Source of the DNA: an uncultured Lachnospiraceae bacterium
Lineage (GTDB): Bacteria > Bacillota > Clostridia > Lachnospirales > Lachnospiraceae
Direction of reading: 5' to 3'
Assembly: GCA_902489925.1 (NCBI GenBank)
Contig: CABUBX010000050.1
Location: 1 to 12,862 of the forward strand
Length of the DNA stretch: 12,862 bases
Part shown: positions 5,977-12,862 of the stretch, one piece after another
How positions within the stretch are numbered: the stretch's first letter is position 1
Layout of the letters: every line of letters starts with the position of its first letter
Notes under the pieces: model-generated
Told to the model about the DNA's origin: nothing
The model's database searches: none
What the model saw: only the letters and a program-made list of their open reading frames with translations
Translations under genes and position numbers: made by a program

Positions 5977-8718
5977 ATGAAAAAGGGATATCAAAGATGT
6001 TTGATTGCATTTTTAGCTCTTGCGATGGCTTTTTCGTCAACAATATCGGTACAGGCCTCTGAAGCAGCAGGAATGGAAGCAGAAGAAACAGAGCTTATTC
6101 TTGAAGGCAATTTAGATTTGGAAAATGAAATGACGGATACGCAAGGCGACGCTAAAGATTGGGAAATAGCTGTCCAGGGTACGGCAGATATTGATGAAAT
6201 GGAAGAAATTACAGTTTGCGGAGGTACTTTGGAAGAAGAATATGCCGCTAATATAACGGAGGCATTAAACAAGGCTCAGTCTTATTTGAAAGCGGTGACA
6301 GTTAATCCGACCATCGCAACGATTGGCGGAGAATGGTCGGTATTAGCTTTGGCACGAAACGGTAATTTAGATACATCAGTGAAGGCAAAGTATTTGACAA
6401 ATGTCTATCATACGCTTGATGAGACAAATGGCATTTTGTCCACAAACAAATATACCGAGTATGAACGAGTGGCAATGGCATTGACAGCTATTGGAGAAAA
6501 TCCGAAAAATATTTATGGGTATGATATACTCAAACCTTTGGCGGACTATAAAAAAGTAAAAAAGCAAGGGATTAATGGCTCGATTTTTGCCTTGATTGCA
6601 CTTGACTCGAACAATTATGAGATGCCAAAGCTTACACAGGAGGAAATTACAGAGGGAAAAACGCAGGCAACAAGAGCATTGTATATCGAGGATATACTTA
6701 AAAAGGAAATTTCGGGCGGCGGCTGGGCTTTAAGCGGAAACACTGCGGATGCTGATATTACGGCGATGGCTATTCAGGCGTTGACACCATATTATACTTT
6801 GCAGAACGATGTGGCCATGGCAGTTGACCGGGGTGTACAAAAGCTGAGTGAGCTGCAAAATTCTAACGGTGGCTTTGAAAGCTGGGGAACAGAAAATGTG
6901 GAAAGTACAGCTCAGACCGTGATTGCACTTTCAGGACTTGATGTCAGCCTAATAAGCAGTGACCGTTTTATTAAAGACGAACATTCGCTTTTGGATGCAT
7001 TGCTTAGCTTTCAAAATGCAGACGGCTCATTTTCGCATGTGCCGGGCGGCGGTGCAGATGGCATGGCGACAGACCAGGGGAATCTGGCGCTTGTGGCATA
7101 TTACAGAGCGATAAGCGGACAGACACGGCTTTATGATATGACAGATGTGCAAAATCATGGCGGCAATGAGGACGGAGACAATCCGGGGGAAAACGAAAGT
7201 CAGGACAATATAGATAAATTTAAAAAGAAAATGGAAGAACTTCCGAAGAATCCGGTAATTGATGATAAAAATACGGTATATGCACTTTTGACAGAGCTGA
7301 TGGATATGAAAAATTTTGAGGAGAAGGAAAATTTTAGAAATATATTGCAGAGTCAACTGGATGACATAAGTGCACAGGAAAAAGAAGTCAAAATACTTGA
7401 CGATAATATATGGAATTTTATTCATCCGTTAAAAGTTACACTTTCAGACAGGGCAGCTGTTGAAAAATTAATGAAACAATATGAAGCTTTAAATATTAAG
7501 AATCAGAAACACGTCAAATATAGAGAAGAACTTTTGAGGGCAAATACAATAATCAAAAAATTGATAATGGAAATTATTCCAAAAGAGATTTTTGAAAATG
7601 TTAAAAATTTTGGTGTTGGCTATACATATGAAGGCAATGGCTATCGATTGATACTTGAAGCCAACAAAAATTATGAGCCGGATGACATGAAAGCATCAAT
7701 TAAATTGTCAGAGACTGGAGAAAAACTATCTTTTGAGACAGCATATAAAGAAAAATTTCCAGGTGAAATTTTAATTGCTTTTGATACAAAACTTGCGGAC
7801 GGTGTTTATGCATTATATAAGGACAATGATAGTCGTACAAAGCTTGGATTGCTTGTAGTTGACAATAATAAAGCCGAATGTAATTTATCGGAGGGAGGAA
7901 AGTATATCATTTTAAAGGAAGAACACATGCAAAAGCCTGACGTGGAGGTGACGGTTTCAGGTAAGGATGCAATAAATTCGGAAAGTGTCAACAAAAGGCC
8001 GAATAAGGGCAGTGACGGCAAAAAGAAAACAAAGACGGTTAAAAAAACAAATATGATTGACGCACAGATGGAAAATGGTGTTGTTAAAGCGGCCTTTCTC
8101 GAGAAGATTTTGGGGACTGAGAAGATTTTGCGCATTAAGGGAAGTTTGGATAATCAAAGCGCATACACACTTTTGATTCACGGCAGCGATGTGACGGCTG
8201 AAAATATCAGGGATTTTAAGGCTGGTATTACTTTGAAAAGCAGCTATGAGAAGGATATAAAGAAACTTGCCCCAAACCCTTTAATTTTCTGCTTTGAGCA
8301 AAACGGAGATTTTCCTGCCGAGATGCTTGTGGAGGCTGAAAGTGCATTTGATGACGGACAATATTTATTGATGCGTTACAATGAAAGTGAACGAAAGGCG
8401 GAATATGTGGCAAAAGCTGCTGTTGAGGATAAAAAGGTTAAATTTACGATTTCTAAAGGCGGCAGTTATTTCATTGCAAAACGTGCAAAAACAAAATCTG
8501 TTAATGAAATAGAGGCTGATGAAAAAGCGGCAGAGATAGAAAAGGAGAGTACGGCAGAGACAGAAGCTTCTTTAGAAACACAGACATTAGAATCAGTAAA
8601 TCGGACAGAAAATCCAACAGGGGATTCGTATGCCCCGTGGGTTGTTTTAGGTATGGCTGCGGCGGCTGTCATTGCAGCGGGAGTTTTTATCGGCATAAGA
8701 CATTATCGCAGAAAATAG
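5977..8718 (+). CDS. Second wall-anchored protein with terpenoid-cyclase-fold barrel, lacking DUF4430
   Basis: The protein has 913 residues; I chose ATG 5977 because GGAGG lies at 5967-5971. The in-frame TTG at 5965 overlaps that site. Parts: signal peptide 1-27 (MKKGYQRC, hydrophobic core, SVQA then SEA); acidic stretch 28-85; alpha/alpha-barrel about 92-388 with GGGWALSGN (247-255), ADADITAMAIQALTPY (257-272), STAQTVIAL (310-318) and GADGMATDQG; an acidic linker about 389-412; two diverged helical repeats about 413-529 resembling those of the upstream protein; two related beta-rich domains about 536-654 and 698-838, joined by a Lys-rich linker; an acidic Glu/Thr-rich stretch; then NPTGD (879-883), a hydrophobic helix and RHYRRK. 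The barrel clearly resembles that of the first surface protein, but no DUF4430 follows. Its role is unknown. Partnering the first protein in corrinoid capture is inferred from adjacency and shared fold only. It may be cotranscribed from the riboswitch or use its own promoter. Confidence 0.82.
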   Translation: MKKGYQRCLIAFLALAMAFSSTISVQASEAAGMEAEETELILEGNLDLENEMTDTQGDAKDWEIAVQGTADIDEMEEITVCGGTLEEEYAANITEALNKAQSYLKAVTVNPTIATIGGEWSVLALARNGNLDTSVKAKYLTNVYHTLDETNGILSTNKYTEYERVAMALTAIGENPKNIYGYDILKPLADYKKVKKQGINGSIFALIALDSNNYEMPKLTQEEITEGKTQATRALYIEDILKKEISGGGWALSGNTADADITAMAIQALTPYYTLQNDVAMAVDRGVQKLSELQNSNGGFESWGTENVESTAQTVIALSGLDVSLISSDRFIKDEHSLLDALLSFQNADGSFSHVPGGGADGMATDQGNLALVAYYRAISGQTRLYDMTDVQNHGGNEDGDNPGENESQDNIDKFKKKMEELPKNPVIDDKNTVYALLTELMDMKNFEEKENFRNILQSQLDDISAQEKEVKILDDNIWNFIHPLKVTLSDRAAVEKLMKQYEALNIKNQKHVKYREELLRANTIIKKLIMEIIPKEIFENVKNFGVGYTYEGNGYRLILEANKNYEPDDMKASIKLSETGEKLSFETAYKEKFPGEILIAFDTKLADGVYALYKDNDSRTKLGLLVVDNNKAECNLSEGGKYIILKEEHMQKPDVEVTVSGKDAINSESVNKRPNKGSDGKKKTKTVKKTNMIDAQMENGVVKAAFLEKILGTEKILRIKGSLDNQSAYTLLIHGSDVTAENIRDFKAGITLKSSYEKDIKKLAPNPLIFCFEQNGDFPAEMLVEAESAFDDGQYLLMRYNESERKAEYVAKAAVEDKKVKFTISKGGSYFIAKRAKTKSVNEIEADEKAAEIEKESTAETEASLETQTLESVNRTENPTGDSYAPWVVLGMAAAAVIAAGVFIGIRHYRRK

Positions 8719-8732
8719 CAGGAAAAACTTAA

Positions 8733-8774
8733 GGGGCAGATGGGACTCGCATAAGTCACATCTGTCCCTGTTTG
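8733..8774. terminator. Probable bidirectional terminator between convergent genes
   Basis: GGGGCAGATG (8733-8742) and GACT (8744-8747) pair with AGTC (8754-8757) and CATCTGTCCC (8759-8768). The stem is 14 base pairs with one mismatch and one G-T pair around a CGCATA loop. On the plus strand only TGTTTG follows. On the minus strand CTTAAGTTTTT follows, so it may work better for trkH. It sits between the ends of the second surface gene and trkH. Confidence 0.6.
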
Positions 8775-8798
8775 ACAGAGTTTGTGTCAGTCTCCAAA

Positions 8799-10238
8799 TT
8801 AAAAACGTTTCCATGTATCCTTCATAAAGAGAAGCAATATTGGGAAAATTTCCAATCGTCCTGCCAGCATGTTAAAGATAAGCACAAGCTTTGCCGGTTC
8901 TGAAAAAATAGAAAAATTAGTCATCGGGCCTACAAGTTCAAGACCGGGACCGATATTATTAAAGGTAGCGGCAACCGCCGTAAAGTTTGTGATAAGGTCA
9001 AGCCCGTCAAATGAAAGCAATAAAAGCGAGCCGGCAAATATCATAACATAGGTAACTAAAAATACGTTTGTATTGCGGACAATCTCATGGTCTAAGGCTT
9101 TTCCGTCCATTTTGATTTTTTTAACGCTTCGCGGATGAAGGTATTGCTGCAATTCCTTATGTACAGTTTTTATAAGAATAACGAAACGGGATACTTTAAT
9201 ACCGCCGCCCGTACTTCCGGCACACGCACCTACGAACATGAGCATGACGAGGATTGTTTTAGAGGTTTGAGGCCACAGGTTAAAGTCGGTTGTTGAATAA
9301 CCGGTTGTTGTAATAATAGAGGCAACCTGAAAGGAGGCCTGCTGAAAGGCTTCGCCAATGCTGTTAAACATCGAAGCAATATTCAATGTAATAATAATAA
9401 CAGAAACGGCAATAACACCAAGATACCATCGAAGTTCTTCAACCAAAACGGATTCTTTAAAGCGTTTGAGAAGAATCAGATAGTAAACATTAAAATTGAC
9501 GCCAAAAAGTATCATCGAAATTGTGATGACGTTTTGAAGATAAGGCGAATAGCTGGCAATACTGTCATTTCTGACGCCGAAACCGCCTGTACCGGCAGAG
9601 CCGAAGGTTAATGTCAAAGAATCAAATAATGACATGCCTCCAAAAAGCAGAAAAACAATTTCTGTAAGTGTTAAACCGATATAAATTTTATAGAGCGTTT
9701 TGGCGGTGGATTGAACAGTCGGTGTCAGACGGCTGACAATCGGTCCGGGGCTTTCAGCTTTCATAAGATTCATATGTGAGCCGCCGGCCAGAGGAAGTAC
9801 GGAGAGCAGAAAAACTAAAACGCCCATACCGCCAATCCAATGGGTAAAGCTTCGCCAGAATAAGATACATTTCGGCAGTGATTCGACTTCTGCCAGTATA
9901 CTTGCACCGGTTGTTGTAAAACCGGACACAGTTTCAAAAAGAGCATCCACCGGGTTTGTAATTGCACCGGAAAATATAAACGGCAGGGCACCCATAATAC
10001 TCATCACAATCCAACACAGGGCAACGGTGATAAAGCCTTCGCGGACATAAAAAACGGTATCCTTTGGTTTGAAAAGTGAAAGCGGAATACCGATGGCAAG
10101 GCAAATAGCTATGGTGATAAGGAAAGCGGTAACACTGCTTTCCTTATAAAAAAGTCCGGTGATAACAGGCAGTGCCATCAGTGCAGCTTCGATATTTAAG
10201 ACGAAGCCGATGATATGAAAAATAATTGCAAAATTCAT
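8799..10238 (-). CDS. trkH: TrkH family potassium uptake protein (pore subunit)
   Basis: This is a complete 479-residue polytopic membrane protein of the Trk/Ktr/HKT superfamily, which forms the K+ pathway in the cytoplasmic membrane. Four pore-loop motifs are visible: SGFTTTGAS (105-113), GSAGTGGFG (213-221), TTTGYST (310-316) and FNNIGPGL (426-433). The conserved intramembrane-loop signature GACAGSTGGGIKVSR (337-351) and the C-terminal GRLEIFPILLLF (460-471) are also present. The glycine in each loop forms the selectivity filter in characterised relatives. The start ATG (10236-10238) is preceded by TAAGGAGAG, where TAA is the stop codon of trkA. The genes are thus 11 bases apart and probably translationally coupled. 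The order trkA-trkH matches the usual regulator plus pore pairing. Confidence 0.96.
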   Translation of the reverse strand: MNFAIIFHIIGFVLNIEAALMALPVITGLFYKESSVTAFLITIAICLAIGIPLSLFKPKDTVFYVREGFITVALCWIVMSIMGALPFIFSGAITNPVDALFETVSGFTTTGASILAEVESLPKCILFWRSFTHWIGGMGVLVFLLSVLPLAGGSHMNLMKAESPGPIVSRLTPTVQSTAKTLYKIYIGLTLTEIVFLLFGGMSLFDSLTLTFGSAGTGGFGVRNDSIASYSPYLQNVITISMILFGVNFNVYYLILLKRFKESVLVEELRWYLGVIAVSVIIITLNIASMFNSIGEAFQQASFQVASIITTTGYSTTDFNLWPQTSKTILVMLMFVGACAGSTGGGIKVSRFVILIKTVHKELQQYLHPRSVKKIKMDGKALDHEIVRNTNVFLVTYVMIFAGSLLLLSFDGLDLITNFTAVAATFNNIGPGLELVGPMTNFSIFSEPAKLVLIFNMLAGRLEIFPILLLFMKDTWKRF

Positions 10239-10249
10239 ACAGGCTCTCC

Positions 10250-11609
10250 TTATTTCTTCAAAATGTCTCGAATGTCCTGAAGTCCGAGATGCGTTGTCAC
10301 AATGATGACTTTGTCACCGACTTTGATGATATCATGTCCTCTTGGTATAGAGAGCACACCATGACGGTTAATGCATACGATACGCAAATTGTCTTTCAAA
10401 TCTAAATTCATCAGTGGAATACCGACAACAGGGCAGCCTTCACGGATAATAAATTCCAGCGCTTCGGCACGATTATCAAGAATATGATAAAGTGTTTCAA
10501 TGTTGCTGCCGATGGAATTTTGCATGGCGCGGATATATTGTAGGATGTAATCCGCAGTGATATATTTTGGATAGATAACGCTGCCAAGGTCAAGCTTTTG
10601 GATGATATCTTCAAAAGCAAGACGATTAACCTTTGTAATGACTTTGGCAGATGAAACATCCTTGGCAAAAAGACTGAGCAAAACATTTTCCTCATCCATA
10701 TTGGTCAGAGTAACAAAACCTTCGGCTTTTTCAAGCCCCTCCTCCATCAAGAGCTTGCGGTCTGTACCGTCACCGTTAATAATTGTTGCAGAGGGCAAAA
10801 GCTCGCTGAGCACTTCGCAGCGCTCTTTATTATGGTCAACGATGCGTACCTTAATTTTCATATCTAAAAGCTGCTTTGCAAGATAATATCCAAGTGTGCC
10901 GCAGCCGATAATCATACAGCTTTTTACCTGGTCTGTTTTCATCTCAATCATACGGAAAAAAGCAGATGCATGTTGAGGTGATGTGATAATTGTAATATAG
11001 TCACCGTCTTTTAAAACAAAGTTTCCGTCAGGAATATATACATCATCGCCGCGTTCAACACCGGCGTACAAGGATATCACAGCGATATCTTGACTGAAGC
11101 TGTGATACAGGGAAATTATCAAGCTTAAATTCAGGCTTAATTTTAAATTTTAAAAGCTCAACTCTTCCTTTGGCAAAGGTGTCGATTTTAATTGCTGACG
11201 GAAATCTTAAAATACGCGCAATTTCTCTTGCCGCAACGAGCTCGGGATTAATTGTCATAGTGATACCGAGGCGCTCGCGGATAAAATTCAATTCCTCATT
11301 ATAAATAGGGTTTCTCACACGCGCAATGGTCTGGCATTTGCTGACGTTTTGAGCAATAAGGCAGCAGAGCAGATTTTGTTCGTCTGAGCCTGTAACAGCA
11401 ATAAGAACGTCGGCAGTATCGACGCCGGCCTCCATGAGTGTGCCGATACTGGAACCATTTCCAAGGACAGTCAATGCGTCAACCTTTTCGGAAATTTCAT
11501 GCATTTTTTTGATTGAGTTATCAATAAGGACAACATCAAAATGCTCATGAGTAAGCTGCTCGGCAAGGGTCATTCCGACTTTACCACAGCCAATAATGAT
11601 GATTTTCAT
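10250..11609 (-). pseudogene. trkA: TrkA potassium uptake regulatory subunit, interrupted by a one-base frameshift
   Basis: TrkA is the cytosolic ring subunit that binds NAD(H)/nucleotides and gates TrkH. The start ATG (11607-11609) follows GGAGG at 11614-11618. Frame one gives MKIIIIGCGKVGMTLAEQL (GxGxxG nucleotide fold), then KGRVELLKFKI and RYRCDIL of the first RCK_C domain, and hits TGA at 11055-11057. A second frame takes over with YAGVERGDDVYIPDGNFVL, a second RCK_N domain (IIGCGTLGYYLAKQL) and a final RCK_C domain, ending at 10250. The join CDIL/YAGVERGDD matches the family pattern if one extra base is removed near 11066-11072. The repaired length, 452 residues, is normal for TrkA. The second frame has no convincing start codon of its own near the join. 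This is either a real inactivating mutation or a sequencing/assembly error; the intact trkH and otherwise well-preserved protein favour an error or a very recent event. Confidence 0.88.
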
Positions 11610-11717
11610 AATTCCTCCAAATGTGTAAATATAATTCGGCAGCATTGCAGCCGATAAGTACATACAAAGCTAGTTATATCACGAATATTGAAAAAATAAA
11701 TAGAAAATCGACAAAAT

Positions 11718-11728
11718 ACGATAATCGT
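11718..11728. promoter_or_regulatory. Short palindrome upstream of trkA
   Basis: ACGAT-A-ATCGT is a perfect 11-bp inverted repeat in the 131-base gap between the flavoenzyme stop and the trkA start. It is AT-rich and short, so it could be an operator half-site pair or chance. The gap also has a small CGGC/GCCG hairpin near 11638-11654, a TATAAC that might be a -10 for trkA, and no convincing terminator for the flavoenzyme gene. Cotranscription of the flavoenzyme gene with trkA is therefore possible. Confidence 0.2.
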
Positions 11729-11740
11729 TAATTGGCGCCG

Positions 11741-12862
11741 TTATTTACACTGCGTACATTTGTATTCAGGCAAGGCCTGTCCGTAAGCTGCCAATTCAAA
11801 AAGGCGGAAGCCTCCGGCGAGATTGTAGGTATCATAACCGTGTCCTGAAAGCAGACGGCAGGCAATATAGCTTCGCATACCGCTGAAACAGTGAACGTAA
11901 ACAGGTTTATCTTTAGGAAGCTCATCAAGGTGGCTGCGAAGCTCGTCTAAAGGGATGTGAATAAAGCCGTCGATGTGGCCGCATGAGCGCTCAAGCGGTG
12001 TGCGGACATCAAGCAGTGTAACACTGCCGTCTTTAGGAAGCTTATCGATATCGTGCCAGAAAAACTGTTTTATTTTCCCGGTAATGATATTTTCAGCCGT
12101 AAAGCCAAGCATATTTACAGGGTCCTTGGCGCTGCCGAAAGGCGGTGCATAGCATAATTCAAGTGTCGCTAAGTCAGTGATTTTAGCGCCGAAGCGGATT
12201 GCGGCGGCAAGCACGTCCATGCGTTTGTCAACACCGTCAAAGCCGACGATTTGCGCGCCGAGCAGTCGAAGTGTCTTTTTATCCCACAATGCCTTGACGG
12301 ACATATTTTGGGCGCCGGGATAATAGAAAGCATGAGAGCCGGAATAAATATAGGTTTTATCGTAATCAATACCTGAGGCTAAAGCAGTCTTTTCATTGAG
12401 CCCTGTGGCGGCAACGGTCATGTCAAAAAGTTTTAAAATGGCAGAGCCCTGCGTACCTGTATATTCGGAGGCAATGCCGCATATATTGTCGGCAGCAATA
12501 CGTCCCTGTTTATTGGCAGGGCCGGCAAGAGGCAAAAAGGCCGGTTGGCTGCTTACAAAATTTGTGACTTCAATGGCATCGCCTACGGCATAGATTGAAG
12601 CATCGCTTGTCTGCATACGGTTATTCACTAAAATACTGCCGCGCGCATTGAGTTTAAGATGGGCTTTATTTGCAAGGGCAGTTTCGGGGCGCACGCCGAC
12701 AGACATAATCACCAAATCGGCGGCAATTTCACCGTCCTGAAGAAGGACAGAGTTATCTTTGATGGCTGTCACACCGTTGCCAAGGAAAAGATGTATGCCT
12801 GCCTGTGTGATATATCTTTGGACATCTGCCGCCATGTCGTCATCAATCGGCGCGATAAGGTG
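11741..12862 (-). CDS. CoA-disulfide-reductase-type FAD/NAD(P)H flavoenzyme with C-terminal rhodanese domain (N-terminal part outside window)
   Basis: The frame is open through the right edge, so the first part of the gene is missing; 373 residues are visible. Family members with a rhodanese tail run to roughly 550 residues. Visible in order: the end of the NAD-binding domain (LVIMSVGVRPE near 50-60); the second FAD contact IYAVGDAIEV (90-99); the dimerisation domain with YAPPFGSAKDPVN (238-250), a strong CoADR/NADH-oxidase-family signature; and a rhodanese domain about 270-368 with LLDVRTPLE and active loop HCFSGMRS, whose cysteine codon is 11888-11890. Relatives reduce CoA disulfide, CoA persulfides or polysulfide, and the rhodanese Cys carries a persulfide. 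The N-terminal redox cysteine that would settle the reaction lies outside the window. The C-terminus ends YKCTQCK, an extra CxxC. The role is probably cytosolic sulfur or thiol redox metabolism. Confidence 0.9.
   Translation of the reverse strand, partial: HLIAPIDDDMAADVQRYITQAGIHLFLGNGVTAIKDNSVLLQDGEIAADLVIMSVGVRPETALANKAHLKLNARGSILVNNRMQTSDASIYAVGDAIEVTNFVSSQPAFLPLAGPANKQGRIAADNICGIASEYTGTQGSAILKLFDMTVAATGLNEKTALASGIDYDKTYIYSGSHAFYYPGAQNMSVKALWDKKTLRLLGAQIVGFDGVDKRMDVLAAAIRFGAKITDLATLELCYAPPFGSAKDPVNMLGFTAENIITGKIKQFFWHDIDKLPKDGSVTLLDVRTPLERSCGHIDGFIHIPLDELRSHLDELPKDKPVYVHCFSGMRSYIACRLLSGHGYDTYNLAGGFRLFELAAYGQALPEYKCTQCK

Noticed and set aside
5859..6062. A 67-residue open frame over the intergenic stem-loop
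   Set aside because: It overlaps the hairpin and the start of the second surface gene in another frame, has no ribosome-binding site and shows no family resemblance.
11055..11075. Programmed frameshift in trkA
   Set aside because: The shift point has a sense codon in the A site, no prfB-like or polyA/T slippery sequence, and the first stop comes several codons later.
11610..11740. c-di-AMP (ydaO) riboswitch before trkA
   Set aside because: Such elements are common before potassium transporter genes, but the 131-base gap is too short and none of the conserved core is visible.
11718..11740. Terminator of the flavoenzyme gene
   Set aside because: The small palindromes have only about four pairs each and no proper T run directly after the stem.

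Overview
The window looks like chromosome from a low-GC anaerobic Gram-positive, most likely a Clostridia member of the Lachnospiraceae type. This is inferred from strong GGAGG ribosome-binding sites, an RqcH homologue, a CmpB-type (PF06541) membrane protein, long secreted proteins ending in a TGD-type cell-wall sorting signal, a TrkA/TrkH potassium system and a CoA-disulfide-reductase-type flavoenzyme with a rhodanese tail. I see no rRNA, tRNA, transposase, integrase or CRISPR array.

Layout. At the left edge, bases 1-436 (minus) hold the N-terminal part of rqcH. Divergent to it, 592-1230 (plus) encodes a 212-residue five-helix membrane protein. The gene-free stretch 1231-1654 is a full regulatory leader: a consensus-like promoter (TTGACA-N17-TATGAT), a cobalamin riboswitch (1305-1470, with a near-canonical B12 box) and an intrinsic terminator (1541-1582). 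It controls 1655-5839, a 1394-residue secreted, wall-anchored protein. That protein combines an alpha/alpha-barrel of the prenyltransferase/terpenoid-cyclase fold with a DUF4430 domain (transcobalamin-like C-terminal domain), the same pairing used by animal intrinsic factor and transcobalamin. It is followed at 5977-8718 by a second wall-anchored protein with the same type of barrel but no DUF4430. The gap between them carries a perfect 13-bp palindrome, a possible promoter and a long stem-loop.

The rest of the window is on the minus strand. A probable bidirectional terminator (8733-8774) separates the surface genes from trkH (8799-10238) and trkA (10250-11609). These form the membrane pore and NAD-binding regulatory ring of a potassium uptake system. 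The trkA reading frame is broken by an apparent one-base insertion near 11066-11072. Upstream, 11741 to the right edge is the C-terminal two thirds of a CoADR/NADH-oxidase-family flavoprotein with a C-terminal rhodanese domain.

Main interpretation: 1231-8718 is a candidate corrinoid-capture locus on the surface of a Gram-positive cell, switched off when intracellular cobalamin is plentiful. The riboswitch, the fold pairing and the anchoring signals are read from the sequence plus family knowledge. Corrinoid binding, and cooperation between the two proteins, are inference.
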